Assembly: GCA_949511625.1 (NCBI GenBank)
Contig: CATFEX010000001.1
Coordinates: forward strand, 1-49,686
Direction: 5' to 3'
Length of the DNA stretch: 49,686 nt
Origin: UBA11891 sp003533785
Lineage (GTDB): Bacteria > Bacteroidota > Bacteroidia > Flavobacteriales > Flavobacteriaceae
The notes beneath the pieces were generated by a model. That model searched no databases. It was not told the origin of the DNA and saw only the letters and a program-made list of their open reading frames with translations. Within the stretch, counting starts at the first letter, position 1, and the number at the start of each line of letters is the position of its first letter. Positions 1 to 8,064 of this stretch are shown here, piece by piece. The translations under genes and the position numbers were made by a program.

Positions 1-19
1 CCTTCACCCGCACATGACA

Positions 20-46
20 AACCCCTCTATCGGAGGGGTTTTATTT
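20..46 (+). terminator. Intrinsic terminator at window edge
   Basis: An 8-bp perfect stem (AACCCCTC at 20-27, GAGGGGTT at 33-40) with a 5-nt loop is followed by a T-rich tail at 39-46. It probably ends a + strand gene lying before the window. The 5' side has only a short A run, so it would be weak for the minus-strand gene that ends at 66. Confidence 0.75.
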
Positions 47-65
47 TATGCGACAATTTATTTAT

Positions 66-2444
66 TTACATATTCACTCGACTGCTTTCGTCAGATTGTT
101 TTGCTTGCTTCCCTTTCACTTTTTGGTTTCCAAAGTTGTAGGCTGCTGTTACTTTCACTTGCGGTTTTTGAAAATTGAAATAACCGCTTTGATACAAGCT
201 CAGTTCAGGAATATCTATTTTAGGACGGAATACCATCGTGTTCAAAAGGTTGGTGCCATTGAGGGTGATATTTAGTCGTTCATTTATTTTCCGTTGTAAA
301 CTCACATCGAATTTACCCATGGGAAGCATAACGCCTCCATTGTTCAAGTTCTGTTTGGTTTGATAGAACCCAATGAGTTGCATACTGAGTTTTTCTCCTA
401 AGGTGATATAATGATTCATATTGAAACGCAGAGATTCTACCGAACGATTCACAGGGATTTCACCGATCATACCAACGACTTTAGAACTCGACAAAGTAGT
501 GAAACACCTAATTTTCCAACTTGAAGCGATAGTTACCGGAAAATTGATGATAGCATTAAAACTCTCTCTGAGGTCAAAATTATTAGGAATGTAAGTGATC
601 AAATTGGAGTCTTCATCAATATTTGGACTGAAACGCGCTATGACATCCTTTTCCCTTGAATATTGACCCGAAATACTGAGGGATTTGATACGATAATCGA
701 TTTGATAATTATCCGAAAAAGAGGGTTGGAGGGTTAAATTACCAAAGACCGCCGTATTCAGATCCAAAAACACCAACCAAGGCGCCATGTCTGTGAAGGC
801 AGGCCTTTTGATTCTTTTGCTGTAGGAAAGATTCAAATTATTGTAATCATTAATTTTGTATCCCATGAATAGACTAGGGAAAAAATTACCATAATTTCGA
901 TCTACAAATATCTCCCCCTCGGGAGAAGTAACGAAAGTATCGGTATGTTCATAGCGCAAGCCCAATTGAAATTTAATGGCTTTGGAGGCATCAAAGTTCA
1001 GTTGCGAATAAGCAGCTACCAAGGATTCATCTAAGTCGCTGCCTTGGCTAAACTCATCCCGAATCACGTTGTCATAGGCTACTAAATTTTCATTCGAAAA
1101 ATTCGATTTGACATATTTTAAACCAGCGGTATAATCAAATTTTGACAATAATTTGGCTTTGTAATCCAACTTGGCCACTCGTATAAAAAAGGGAGATGTT
1201 TTTTCGGTATACAGATTATCAGGGGTAAAGTCGCTTTGCGCTAAAAAATCAGCGTCATAATTGGTGTAATTATCGTATTGAAGGTAACTGTATTCAACAT
1301 CGATTCGCGCATTTTCTGTCAATTGATAGCCTGTAAAGAGGTTAATTTGTGCACTCTTCCATTCCTTAATTTCATCGCGAACAAATCCATAATTTAAAGA
1401 CTCATTTTCTTGATATTCTGTGTCCCCTAAAAGGTTTTCTGTAGAGGTATAGCCGGTGACTGTTACTCCAATTTGCCACTGATTGGTGAGGTTGTACTCA
1501 TCAGTAAGGCGAATGTTATGAGAGGGAACATTCATGCCATTAAAAAAGTCGGAACGACTATTAAAAATAGGAGTCACGTTTGTGTATGAACGGGTGATGT
1601 ATCCTTCTGTTGGAATTTCATTATTAGTAAACGAATAATTGACACTGAGTACATTTTTAGAATCAGCTACATTAAAATTGGCAGTAGCATTACGTTGGGA
1701 TTTGTTATCGTTATAACTTGTGCTATTGGACACAATAAAATTACCGTTATAGCCTTCATTGTCTTTCTTTTTAAGTATGATGTTTACATAGCCAGAATTG
1801 CCCTCTGCATCATATTTAGCTGGTGGTGTTGTGATTAGTTCAATAGATTTGACAGTATCAGCACTCAAACCATTAAGATATTGAACCAGAGCAGTGGCAG
1901 GCATGTATGTCATTTTGTCGTTGATCATTACATTTACCCCATCTTTTCCAAGCATGGAAATGCTATTATTTTGTCGGTCTACTACCAAGCCAGGCGTTCT
2001 TTCCAAAATATCGAGTATTGAGGAGCCTGCTGCGGCAGTTTCTTCCTCCAAGGAGATAACCGTTCGGTCAATTTCACGTTTGTATGGAATTTTTTTCCCT
2101 ACCACCTTGACATCTTGAAGCGCAAATGAAGCTTCTTTGATCACTAGAGTAGAAAGATTGATGGTAGTATTGTCACTAAGGGTAAAGGGTTGTGATTTAT
2201 ATTCTTCAAAACCCATGGAAGTAACTAAAATATAAAATTCTCCTGTCAAGGGTGAAAGTAATGTGAACTCGCCAGTATCAATAGAAATGCTGCGATCTTC
2301 TGTGGACTCACCATTGGACTGATAGAGTAGTACGTTTGCAAATGGAATGGGCTGTTGGAATTCATCAACAACTTTTCCGTTGATTTTACTTTGGGCAGCG
2401 ATAAATAGAGGTACTAGCAAGAGAGGTAGTAGAAACTTCTTCAT
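66..2444 (-). CDS. Outer-membrane beta-barrel protein, TonB-receptor-like
   Basis: This 792-residue protein has a signal peptide (MKKFLLPLLLVPLFIAAQS). A carboxypeptidase-regulatory-like beta-sandwich (about 20-105) follows, with the usual GKVVDEFQQPIPFANV opening. A plug-like region (about 115-225) contains DILERTPGLVVDRQNNSISM and the SIELITTPPAKYDAEG motif. The rest, rich in alternating aromatic residues, looks like a C-terminal barrel. This arrangement is that of the Bacteroidota outer membrane beta-barrel family related to TonB-dependent receptors. No SusD partner lies next to it, so it is not a typical SusCD polysaccharide locus, and the substrate cannot be read from the sequence. The last 25 or so residues after the final aromatic strand are polar. 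The start is an ATG directly before the signal peptide. Confidence 0.85.
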   Translation of the reverse strand: MKKFLLPLLLVPLFIAAQSKINGKVVDEFQQPIPFANVLLYQSNGESTEDRSISIDTGEFTLLSPLTGEFYILVTSMGFEEYKSQPFTLSDNTTINLSTLVIKEASFALQDVKVVGKKIPYKREIDRTVISLEEETAAAGSSILDILERTPGLVVDRQNNSISMLGKDGVNVMINDKMTYMPATALVQYLNGLSADTVKSIELITTPPAKYDAEGNSGYVNIILKKKDNEGYNGNFIVSNSTSYNDNKSQRNATANFNVADSKNVLSVNYSFTNNEIPTEGYITRSYTNVTPIFNSRSDFFNGMNVPSHNIRLTDEYNLTNQWQIGVTVTGYTSTENLLGDTEYQENESLNYGFVRDEIKEWKSAQINLFTGYQLTENARIDVEYSYLQYDNYTNYDADFLAQSDFTPDNLYTEKTSPFFIRVAKLDYKAKLLSKFDYTAGLKYVKSNFSNENLVAYDNVIRDEFSQGSDLDESLVAAYSQLNFDASKAIKFQLGLRYEHTDTFVTSPEGEIFVDRNYGNFFPSLFMGYKINDYNNLNLSYSKRIKRPAFTDMAPWLVFLDLNTAVFGNLTLQPSFSDNYQIDYRIKSLSISGQYSREKDVIARFSPNIDEDSNLITYIPNNFDLRESFNAIINFPVTIASSWKIRCFTTLSSSKVVGMIGEIPVNRSVESLRFNMNHYITLGEKLSMQLIGFYQTKQNLNNGGVMLPMGKFDVSLQRKINERLNITLNGTNLLNTMVFRPKIDIPELSLYQSGYFNFQKPQVKVTAAYNFGNQKVKGKQAKQSDESSRVNM

Positions 2445-2603
2445 AGTTTATGGTTATTTTGATTGCAAAATGCAACTATTTCTAAAAATACCTGAACAAA
2501 CTCTTCGGAAATTTTGTTTTATAAATAAATATCAATTTTATTCAAATATTTATTGATAAATGTTCAAAGAAAAGTGATTTATTATAAAAAAAACACAAAG
2601 ATA

Positions 2604-3341
2604 CTACCGGTTGATTTTAAAGAGGTCGAGTTGAATATCATCCAGACCTTCTTTGTCAAAAGGGTATTCCATTTGATCTTGAATATTGTAGAGGGATATC
2701 AAAATAAATTCACTCAAACATATAATAAAATAGGTAACCCACTCGGGGTTGTCGTATCCAATTTTATTGATAATGGTTGGGGTATAGACCAAAGGAAAAA
2801 TATAAATAAAAATAAGGCAATATGCCTTCAAACTTATTGGGGTACGGTGAGTGTGCACTGCGATCAGATTTTCTTGACCTTCGTGTACGTCTTTCATAAA
2901 ACGAAAGATTTTCTGTCGGGTGCCGCCAGAGATCATTTCAGAATTTTCTTCAACAAAACCGAAAAGCGCAGCCATATTTTGATCGATCGTATGGGTATCA
3001 TTACTCGATCCGGTGAGGTAGTCCATAAAATCATTACTTATTGTGATTAACAATCCCTGTCCTTGGGCTTTTGCTTCATCGGATAGTTTACTGGCGTTCA
3101 GAATTAAATATTCAACAGTCTTTAAAGCACTCCGGAATCGAGCCAAAAACTCTAAAGCTTTTTCACGCCTTTTAAAGGCCCCGCGAATGGCAAAAACGAG
3201 GGGGAAAATAATGGCAATACTGATCAGGGTCAGGTCGATATTATAAATCACGACAAACTGATACGATACATAAGGAACAACCAACGATATGGCCATTGTA
3301 ATAAGAGTTCTGTAATTCAAAATGGATAAGTAGCGTATCAA
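2604..3341 (-). CDS. Bestrophin-like membrane protein
   Basis: This 245-residue protein has four hydrophobic segments (about 12-31, 36-54, 171-190 and 202-220) and a long charged middle part. After the last segment it reads IQDQMEYPFDKEGLDDIQLD, which resembles the conserved region after the last helix of bestrophin-type (RFP-TM) anion channels, typically ENPFG..NDLPLD. The FKRREKALEFLARFR stretch after helix 2 sits where bestrophins carry their conserved RWWE-type motif but differs from it. Membership is therefore an inference from topology and the C-terminal motif. The start is TTG at 3341 because no in-frame ATG precedes the first helix; ATG at 3296 would cut that helix, so the start is uncertain. 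It is divergent from the next gene, with 46 bp between them. Confidence 0.55.
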   Translation of the reverse strand: MIRYLSILNYRTLITMAISLVVPYVSYQFVVIYNIDLTLISIAIIFPLVFAIRGAFKRREKALEFLARFRSALKTVEYLILNASKLSDEAKAQGQGLLITISNDFMDYLTGSSNDTHTIDQNMAALFGFVEENSEMISGGTRQKIFRFMKDVHEGQENLIAVHTHRTPISLKAYCLIFIYIFPLVYTPTIINKIGYDNPEWVTYFIICLSEFILISLYNIQDQMEYPFDKEGLDDIQLDLFKINR

Positions 3342-3387
3342 GTATTTGTTTTTTATAAATTAGTGAGATAAAACTATAATTATTATT

Positions 3388-4407
3388 ATGAATAAGCAAG
3401 CTACCTTCTTAGCATTATTATTGTCCATAGCGAACCTGTATGCTCAAGAAAACAAAGCTTTCACCAAGCTTTTCCAAGAAACAAAGCCTCTTGAAATTCA
3501 ATTGAGTTATTCAAACAAGGAGTTGCGTAGAGATACCAATGATAGCATCTTTATTAAAGTTGACATGAAATACAAAGAAGCAAGTGAATGGAAGTCACTG
3601 CCTGTCAAACTGCGTGCTCGAGGAAATTTTCGACGCTCCAAATGTTATTTCCCACCCGTTAAAATGAAAATAAAAAAGTCGGACGCCAAAGAGACCCTTT
3701 TTGAGGGGAATAAAAAATTAAAGCTCGTTCTTCCCTGTTTATTAGAAAAAAACATGAATGATAATATTGAGCAGGAGTTACTTTCCTACCGGCTTTTCGA
3801 AAAAATTTCTCCCTACCACTTCAAAACCAGAAAAGTTAAAGTCACCATGATTGAAGATAAGGGAAATAAAACCAAAGAACACCAGTTGGATGGGTTTTTG
3901 ATTGAAGATGATAAACTAGTTGCCAAACGCTTCCAAGGGAATGTTTTTGAGCGTTATATCCATCCCTTGGCCATGGATGCAGAGAGTTCAGTGAAAAATG
4001 CGTTTTTTCAATTTATGATTGGGAATACTGATTTTTCTGTGGCCTACCAACACAACGGTAAACTTCTGTATGTTGATAAAAAAATAATCCCGCTTCCTTA
4101 TGATTTTGATATGGCGGGTCTGGTAGACCCGAGTTATGCCTCGGTGAACACCAATCTCGGCATTAACTCTGTCAGAGAACGAATATATCGAGGCTTTAAA
4201 AGAGACGAAGACATACTTGAGTCAGTAAGGGAGCATTTTTTAAGGATTAAAAACAATTTGGTTGCGGAGGTTGAAAGTACTAAAGACGATTTTGATATGG
4301 AATCTGAATATGAATCCACAATAAGTTTTTTGAATAGCTTCTATGAGGTCTTAGAGGATGATGTGGCTTTTAAAAAAGATATCCTTGATCGTTTACGTAC
4401 GAGATGA
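3388..4407 (+). CDS. Exported CotH-like protein
   Basis: This 339-residue protein has a signal peptide ending near YAQ (residues 1-19). The body contains LRARGNFRRSKCYFPPVKMK, a FFQFMIGNTDFS block and PLPYDFDMAGLVDP. These blocks follow the layout of CotH-type atypical kinases: a glycine-containing RGN loop, a region that would hold the phosphotransfer aspartate, and a DFD metal-binding-like triad. The match is by pattern only, and a related HipA/CotH fold of other function is possible. It converges on alkaline phosphatase with 13 bp between the stops and no obvious terminator. An extracytoplasmic role is likely from the signal peptide; the substrate is unknown. Confidence 0.6.
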   Translation: MNKQATFLALLLSIANLYAQENKAFTKLFQETKPLEIQLSYSNKELRRDTNDSIFIKVDMKYKEASEWKSLPVKLRARGNFRRSKCYFPPVKMKIKKSDAKETLFEGNKKLKLVLPCLLEKNMNDNIEQELLSYRLFEKISPYHFKTRKVKVTMIEDKGNKTKEHQLDGFLIEDDKLVAKRFQGNVFERYIHPLAMDAESSVKNAFFQFMIGNTDFSVAYQHNGKLLYVDKKIIPLPYDFDMAGLVDPSYASVNTNLGINSVRERIYRGFKRDEDILESVREHFLRIKNNLVAEVESTKDDFDMESEYESTISFLNSFYEVLEDDVAFKKDILDRLRTR

Positions 4408-4420
4408 TAATTAGGATGTT

Positions 4421-5476
4421 TTATTCTGTATCTACAGCTTTTTTTAGCTTGGTATAAAGAGCTGTATTATCATATATACCTGTAAAGTTTTTTGCAGTTG
4501 GTCCATAGCTAAAGACAGGGACCATTGTGGCACTATGTCCTTTGGTATTAAACCTACCCCCTACTTGGCTTTTCTCAACATTTCCTTTTGTTAGTGCCAA
4601 TCCCCCCGTCTCATGGTCTGCTGTAACAACCACCAATGTATTCCCGTTTTTTTCGGCAAATCGCAAGGCAATTCTAAGGGCTTCATTAAATTCTAAAAAT
4701 TCAGAGACCACATAGGCCACTTCATTGGCATGACCACCCCAATCGATCTGAGAACCCTCTGTCATAATAAAAAAAGGCTGGTTACTTTTTGAAAACTTAT
4801 CTAAGGTTGCCTGTAGCATATCTGGAAGCGCTGGTTTTCGGCCGATTGATTTTTTTGGAGGCTCATCGTCGTAAGTTAAATATCCAATTTTTTCGGCATC
4901 ACTCTCGATGAATTCTTCCAAAGAATTGACTATTTCATATCGATTATCGCTACTCATTATCAAGTTTTTTCGATCATCTCTTTTGGTGAAATGCTTTTTC
5001 CCACCTCCAATAAAATAATTGACATTGGATTCCATTAGTTGAATTGCAATCTTTTGGTATTCTTTTCGCGATTCTACATGGGCATAAAAAGAGGCAGGAG
5101 TGGCATGTACGATACTACTGGTTGACAATAGCCCTGTTTGATAACCTTTGGCTGAACAATAATCTAGGATGGAAGATTTTTTTTGATTTTTTGAGCTGAT
5201 GCCAATAACGCCGTTGTATGTCTTTACTCCGCTGGCCATCGCTGTTCCACTGGCTGCGGAATCAGTTACTAGGTTTTTAGTGGCGTGTGTTTTTGAAAGA
5301 CCAACGTATTCAAAATTCTCTAATTCTGTACTGTTCCCATTGGCATACATGCCAGTCGATATTTGAGTGAGTCCCATTCCGTCACCAATTAAAAAGATGA
5401 TGTTTGGCATTGTTTCTTTTTGTCCATAACCCATTCCTGCAAGGGTTAGAAAAAAGAGTAGAAAATATTTATCCAT
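4421..5476 (-). CDS. Alkaline phosphatase
   Basis: This 351-residue protein has a signal peptide (about 1-18) and all main blocks of the PhoA superfamily. They are NIIFLIGDGMG with metal ligand Asp32, LVTDSAASGTAMASG with nucleophile Ser73 preceded by Asp72, QIDWGGHAN, and VVTADHETGG towards the C terminus. It is expected to hydrolyse phosphomonoesters in the periplasm or outside the cell using Zn and Mg. It is shorter than E. coli PhoA (about 470 residues), as is common for compact Bacteroidota and Bacillus types. No Pho-type operator could be recognised in its upstream region. Confidence 0.92.
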   Translation of the reverse strand: MDKYFLLFFLTLAGMGYGQKETMPNIIFLIGDGMGLTQISTGMYANGNSTELENFEYVGLSKTHATKNLVTDSAASGTAMASGVKTYNGVIGISSKNQKKSSILDYCSAKGYQTGLLSTSSIVHATPASFYAHVESRKEYQKIAIQLMESNVNYFIGGGKKHFTKRDDRKNLIMSSDNRYEIVNSLEEFIESDAEKIGYLTYDDEPPKKSIGRKPALPDMLQATLDKFSKSNQPFFIMTEGSQIDWGGHANEVAYVVSEFLEFNEALRIALRFAEKNGNTLVVVTADHETGGLALTKGNVEKSQVGGRFNTKGHSATMVPVFSYGPTAKNFTGIYDNTALYTKLKKAVDTE

Positions 5477-5739
5477 CGATTGAATATGTGGTACTAATGT
5501 AAAGATTTTATTTATTGCTCAACCCATGTTTTTAAATTGGAGATTGATCCTAGTACATATTTCTATATGCTCTTAATTTTATTGATTATAAAGAAAAATA
5601 TATAAATCCCAATGTAATCTTTTTGTCTAATTTTAACCCCCAGGGGAAAGGCTTTATACAAGAAGAGCTATTTTGTCAGACTTCACAAAAATGAGACTTT
5701 AGCCCACTCCAATGAATTGGGTTTTGTTATTGATTAAAA
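5477..5739. other. Intergenic region, divergent
   Basis: AT-rich spacer between the divergent alkaline phosphatase and Stealth genes. Both promoters must lie here, but no convincing pair of TTTG and TAnnTTTG boxes was found on either strand. No small ORF or hairpin of note was seen. Confidence 0.5.
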
Positions 5740-6732
5740 ATGGAAATTGATTTTGTAGTTACTTGGGTTGACATGGATGACCCAGCATGGAAACAAGCAT
5801 TTTCTCAACACTCAGGGAAAATTGACAATTCAATCAATGAATTATCCGAAGCCCGTTTCCGAGATTATGGTTTTTTAAAATATTGGTTTAGGGGGGTAGA
5901 TACATTTGCTCCATGGGTTAGAAAAATACATTTTGTCACGTCAGGACAAAAACCAGATTGGCTCAATACAGATCACCCTAAGTTAAATCTAGTAAGCCAT
6001 AAAGATTATATACCTGAGCAGTATCTACCGGTGTTTAATTCTAATTTGATTGAAATCTACATGCATAAAATTCCTGATTTGTCAGAACAGTTTGTGTATT
6101 TCAATGACGACTTTTTCATTATCAATCACCTTTCTTCATCTCGTTTTTTCGAGGAGGGACTGCCCAAAGATATTGCTGCTTTTCGAAAAAATACGGGCTT
6201 GTCACAGTTCGAAAAAATGCTAAAAAATAATATTCGCCTTATTAACAAACACTTTGATAAAAAAGAGGTGTTTAAAACTGATGCTTGGAAATGGTATGAC
6301 CCGTCCTATGGGAGCAGGGGTAGGCTCAATCATTTACTCAGATTTTATAATAAATTTATTACACTGCGAACGCCTCATAATGCCCAACCCTTTTTGAAAA
6401 AGACATTTGAAGAAGTTTGGAGTCGTTGTGGAAAGGAATTGACTGCGGTGTCCTCCCATCGATTTCGCAATAACAAAGACCTCACACCAGAGCTTTTTAG
6501 AACCTGGCAGATTTGTAGCTCAAACTTTATTCCTTACAATACCTACCAAGACACCAAAATGTTCCCATTATTGCTTAAGTCCAAAAAAGCAATGAAGGCC
6601 GTTCGCAATCAATCCTACTCTTTAGTTTGTTTGAATGACAATGTGCACATAAGAAATTACCAACAAACCATGGAAGGAATAAAAGGCTCTTTTGAATCAA
6701 TTTTACCTGAAAAATCTCCATTTGAATTGTAA
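5740..6732 (+). CDS. Stealth family sugar-phosphate transferase
   Basis: This 330-residue protein has the conserved regions of the Stealth family (D-hexose-1-phosphate transferases that build phosphodiester-linked cell-surface polysaccharides). CR1 is at the N terminus (DFVVTWVDMDDPAW). CR2 covers about 35-130, with RFRDYGFLKYWFRGVDTF, WVRKIHFVTSGQ, HKDYIPEQYLPVFNSNLIE and FVYFNDDFFI. A CR3-like region lies around SSHRFRNNKDLTPELFR, and CR4-like VCLNDN is near the C terminus. It has no signal peptide, so it is probably cytoplasmic. A second Stealth gene faces it 17 bp downstream, and a DegT-type sugar aminotransferase is close by, which suggests a small surface-polysaccharide locus. Confidence 0.85.
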   Translation: MEIDFVVTWVDMDDPAWKQAFSQHSGKIDNSINELSEARFRDYGFLKYWFRGVDTFAPWVRKIHFVTSGQKPDWLNTDHPKLNLVSHKDYIPEQYLPVFNSNLIEIYMHKIPDLSEQFVYFNDDFFIINHLSSSRFFEEGLPKDIAAFRKNTGLSQFEKMLKNNIRLINKHFDKKEVFKTDAWKWYDPSYGSRGRLNHLLRFYNKFITLRTPHNAQPFLKKTFEEVWSRCGKELTAVSSHRFRNNKDLTPELFRTWQICSSNFIPYNTYQDTKMFPLLLKSKKAMKAVRNQSYSLVCLNDNVHIRNYQQTMEGIKGSFESILPEKSPFEL

Positions 6733-6749
6733 ACGGGAATCGATTTTAC

Positions 6750-7670
6750 TTATTTCTCAAAAGTCGATTTGGTTGGATACATTTTTTTTAAAAAGGGTTC
6801 AATCTGAGCGCGATGGATGTCTGTTGCGTGTTCGGTATCGTTTAAGCAAAATAGTTCTGGATTGTATTTGGTTATGTAGTCCATATAATTCGTTTTATGG
6901 ACTCTTAACCGACATGACACTTTTCGACCTACGTAAGTCAAAATTCCTTTTTTAGTTGCTATGGCATAATAGTTTATAAGCATTCGTTGTATGTCTGTTT
7001 TACGGCGAAAACGGTTCAAAAACATACTCCTCAATTCTTCTTTGAAAACCACTTCAACAACCGCTTTAAAATCACTTTTCAAAAAAGCGTCGATGTTGTG
7101 ATGTTGAATGATAGGATAAAACACATTGTACTTTTTTTTAATCAATTTGTAAGCGTTTTCTATGGCCAAACGGTAGGTGTTGATGGGGAGATTTAGCACT
7201 TTTTTCATTTGGATTTCATACTTGAGAATTGGGTAGTATTTCATTCTCATAATGGGTTTACCTTTTTTAAAAAAAAAGGAAGGTTTAAGATTGGAATTGA
7301 CAAACATATCGTCATTAGCATACAGGAACTTTTCCGATAAGTCTGGAATCTTATACATAAAGTACTCAATCACCCTCGAATTGAAAGTGGGTAAGAACTT
7401 TTTTGGGATAATCTCAGAATGATGAACGATTTCAATTTTTGGATGACTGGTATCTAAAAAAACAGGCGTTTGATCGTCGGTAACAATAAATATTTTTCGT
7501 ATCCAAGGCAAGTGTTTTTCGATCGACCGAAGTGAGTATTTCAATTCTTGATTATCTTGGTATCGGCCAACAGTGCTGATTTTTTCCTCCATAAAACGGT
7601 TTTTTTTCTCCAACCATTTTGGATCATTTCCATCTACCCAGAGATAGACCAAATCAATACTCAATTCCAT
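6750..7670 (-). CDS. Stealth family sugar-phosphate transferase (second copy)
   Basis: This 306-residue protein has the same Stealth blocks as its neighbour. CR1 is DLVYLWVDGNDPKW. CR2 includes ELKYSLRSIEKHLPWIRKIFIV, HHSEIIPKKFLPTFNSRVIE and FLYANDDMFV. CR3 is around MFLNRFRRKTDIQRML and CR4 is LFCLNDTEHATD. Both proteins also end alike (KSPFEL and KSTFEK). The two clearly share ancestry but have diverged widely, so they may transfer different sugar phosphates or act one after the other in one polymer. The start ATG lies directly before the CR1 strand. Confidence 0.87.
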   Translation of the reverse strand: MELSIDLVYLWVDGNDPKWLEKKNRFMEEKISTVGRYQDNQELKYSLRSIEKHLPWIRKIFIVTDDQTPVFLDTSHPKIEIVHHSEIIPKKFLPTFNSRVIEYFMYKIPDLSEKFLYANDDMFVNSNLKPSFFFKKGKPIMRMKYYPILKYEIQMKKVLNLPINTYRLAIENAYKLIKKKYNVFYPIIQHHNIDAFLKSDFKAVVEVVFKEELRSMFLNRFRRKTDIQRMLINYYAIATKKGILTYVGRKVSCRLRVHKTNYMDYITKYNPELFCLNDTEHATDIHRAQIEPFLKKMYPTKSTFEK

Positions 7671-7711
7671 GCAAATGATGCTTTGTGATTATCCTTTTTC
7701 AATTTTATCAA

Positions 7712-7741
7712 ATACTTCCAATATTCTGTCAAAGGAAGTAT
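7712..7741. repeat. 8-bp inverted repeat upstream of the second Stealth gene
   Basis: ATACTTCC (7712-7719) and GGAAGTAT (7734-7741) are perfect reverse complements separated by 14 nt. The site lies in the 5' region of the minus-strand Stealth gene. It could be an operator or a leader hairpin; there is no T run, so it is not an intrinsic terminator. Confidence 0.4.
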
Positions 7742-8017
7742 GAATTACAACTTCACCAAGGTTCAATTCCCACTATAGTAAGGTTATTTTGATAAAACTA
7801 CTAATAATTTGATGAACGATTTGGAAGACGTTTTCAGATGAATATTGGAATGAATGCCAGCTGGAATGAAATTTCATACTATGGCATTCCAAGGGATAAA
7901 TTGGTATTCACACTTTTCTCTAGCAATGCAACCTATACATATAAAGAGCAAACTAAAAATTCGACCAGACGCTATGAACCTTATTTGACAGGAATTTTAA
8001 AATTACAATTTATTTGA
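7742..8017 (+). pseudogene. Decayed C-terminal fragment, probably of an outer-membrane barrel
   Basis: Frame from ATG 7838 to TGA 8015-8017 encodes 59 residues (NIGMNASWNEISYYGI ... RRYEPYLTGILKLQFI) with the alternating polar/aromatic pattern and closing strand typical of outer-membrane barrels. The same frame stays open back to a stop at 7805-7807. A different frame just upstream also reads as protein-like sequence (KTTNNLMNDLEDVFR) and stops where the 59-residue frame takes over, as expected after a frameshift. No signal peptide or upstream domains remain. The parent family was not identified, and a genuine short ORF cannot be excluded. Confidence 0.35.
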
Positions 8018-8019
8018 GC

Positions 8020-8048
8020 ATTGAAGTGGTCACACTTTTTTACTTTTG
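8020..8048 (+). promoter_or_regulatory. Candidate promoter of the DegT-type aminotransferase gene
   Basis: A perfect TAnnTTTG -7 box (TACTTTTG, 8041-8048) lies 16 nt before the ATG. An imperfect -33 element (ATTG, 8020-8023) is 17 nt upstream. A run of A residues before the ATG fits Bacteroidota translation initiation without a Shine-Dalgarno site. Confidence 0.55.
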
Positions 8049-8064
8049 AGAAGAAAAAAAAAGT

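Noticed and set aside
2524..2558. Nested inverted repeats (AATAAATAT/ATATTTATT and TATCAAT/ATTGATA) between the first two minus-strand genes
   Set aside because: Very AT-rich low-complexity sequence where such matches are expected by chance; no T run or promoter link.
2553..3050. 165-codon + strand ORF over the bestrophin-like gene
   Set aside because: Antisense to a gene with clear membrane segments and a recognisable C-terminal motif; its own translation has no domain pattern or promoter.
7755..7775. tRNA T-arm-like sequence GGTTCAATTCC
   Set aside because: The flanking bases do not form a T-stem (only two pairs) and no acceptor, anticodon or D arms are nearby.
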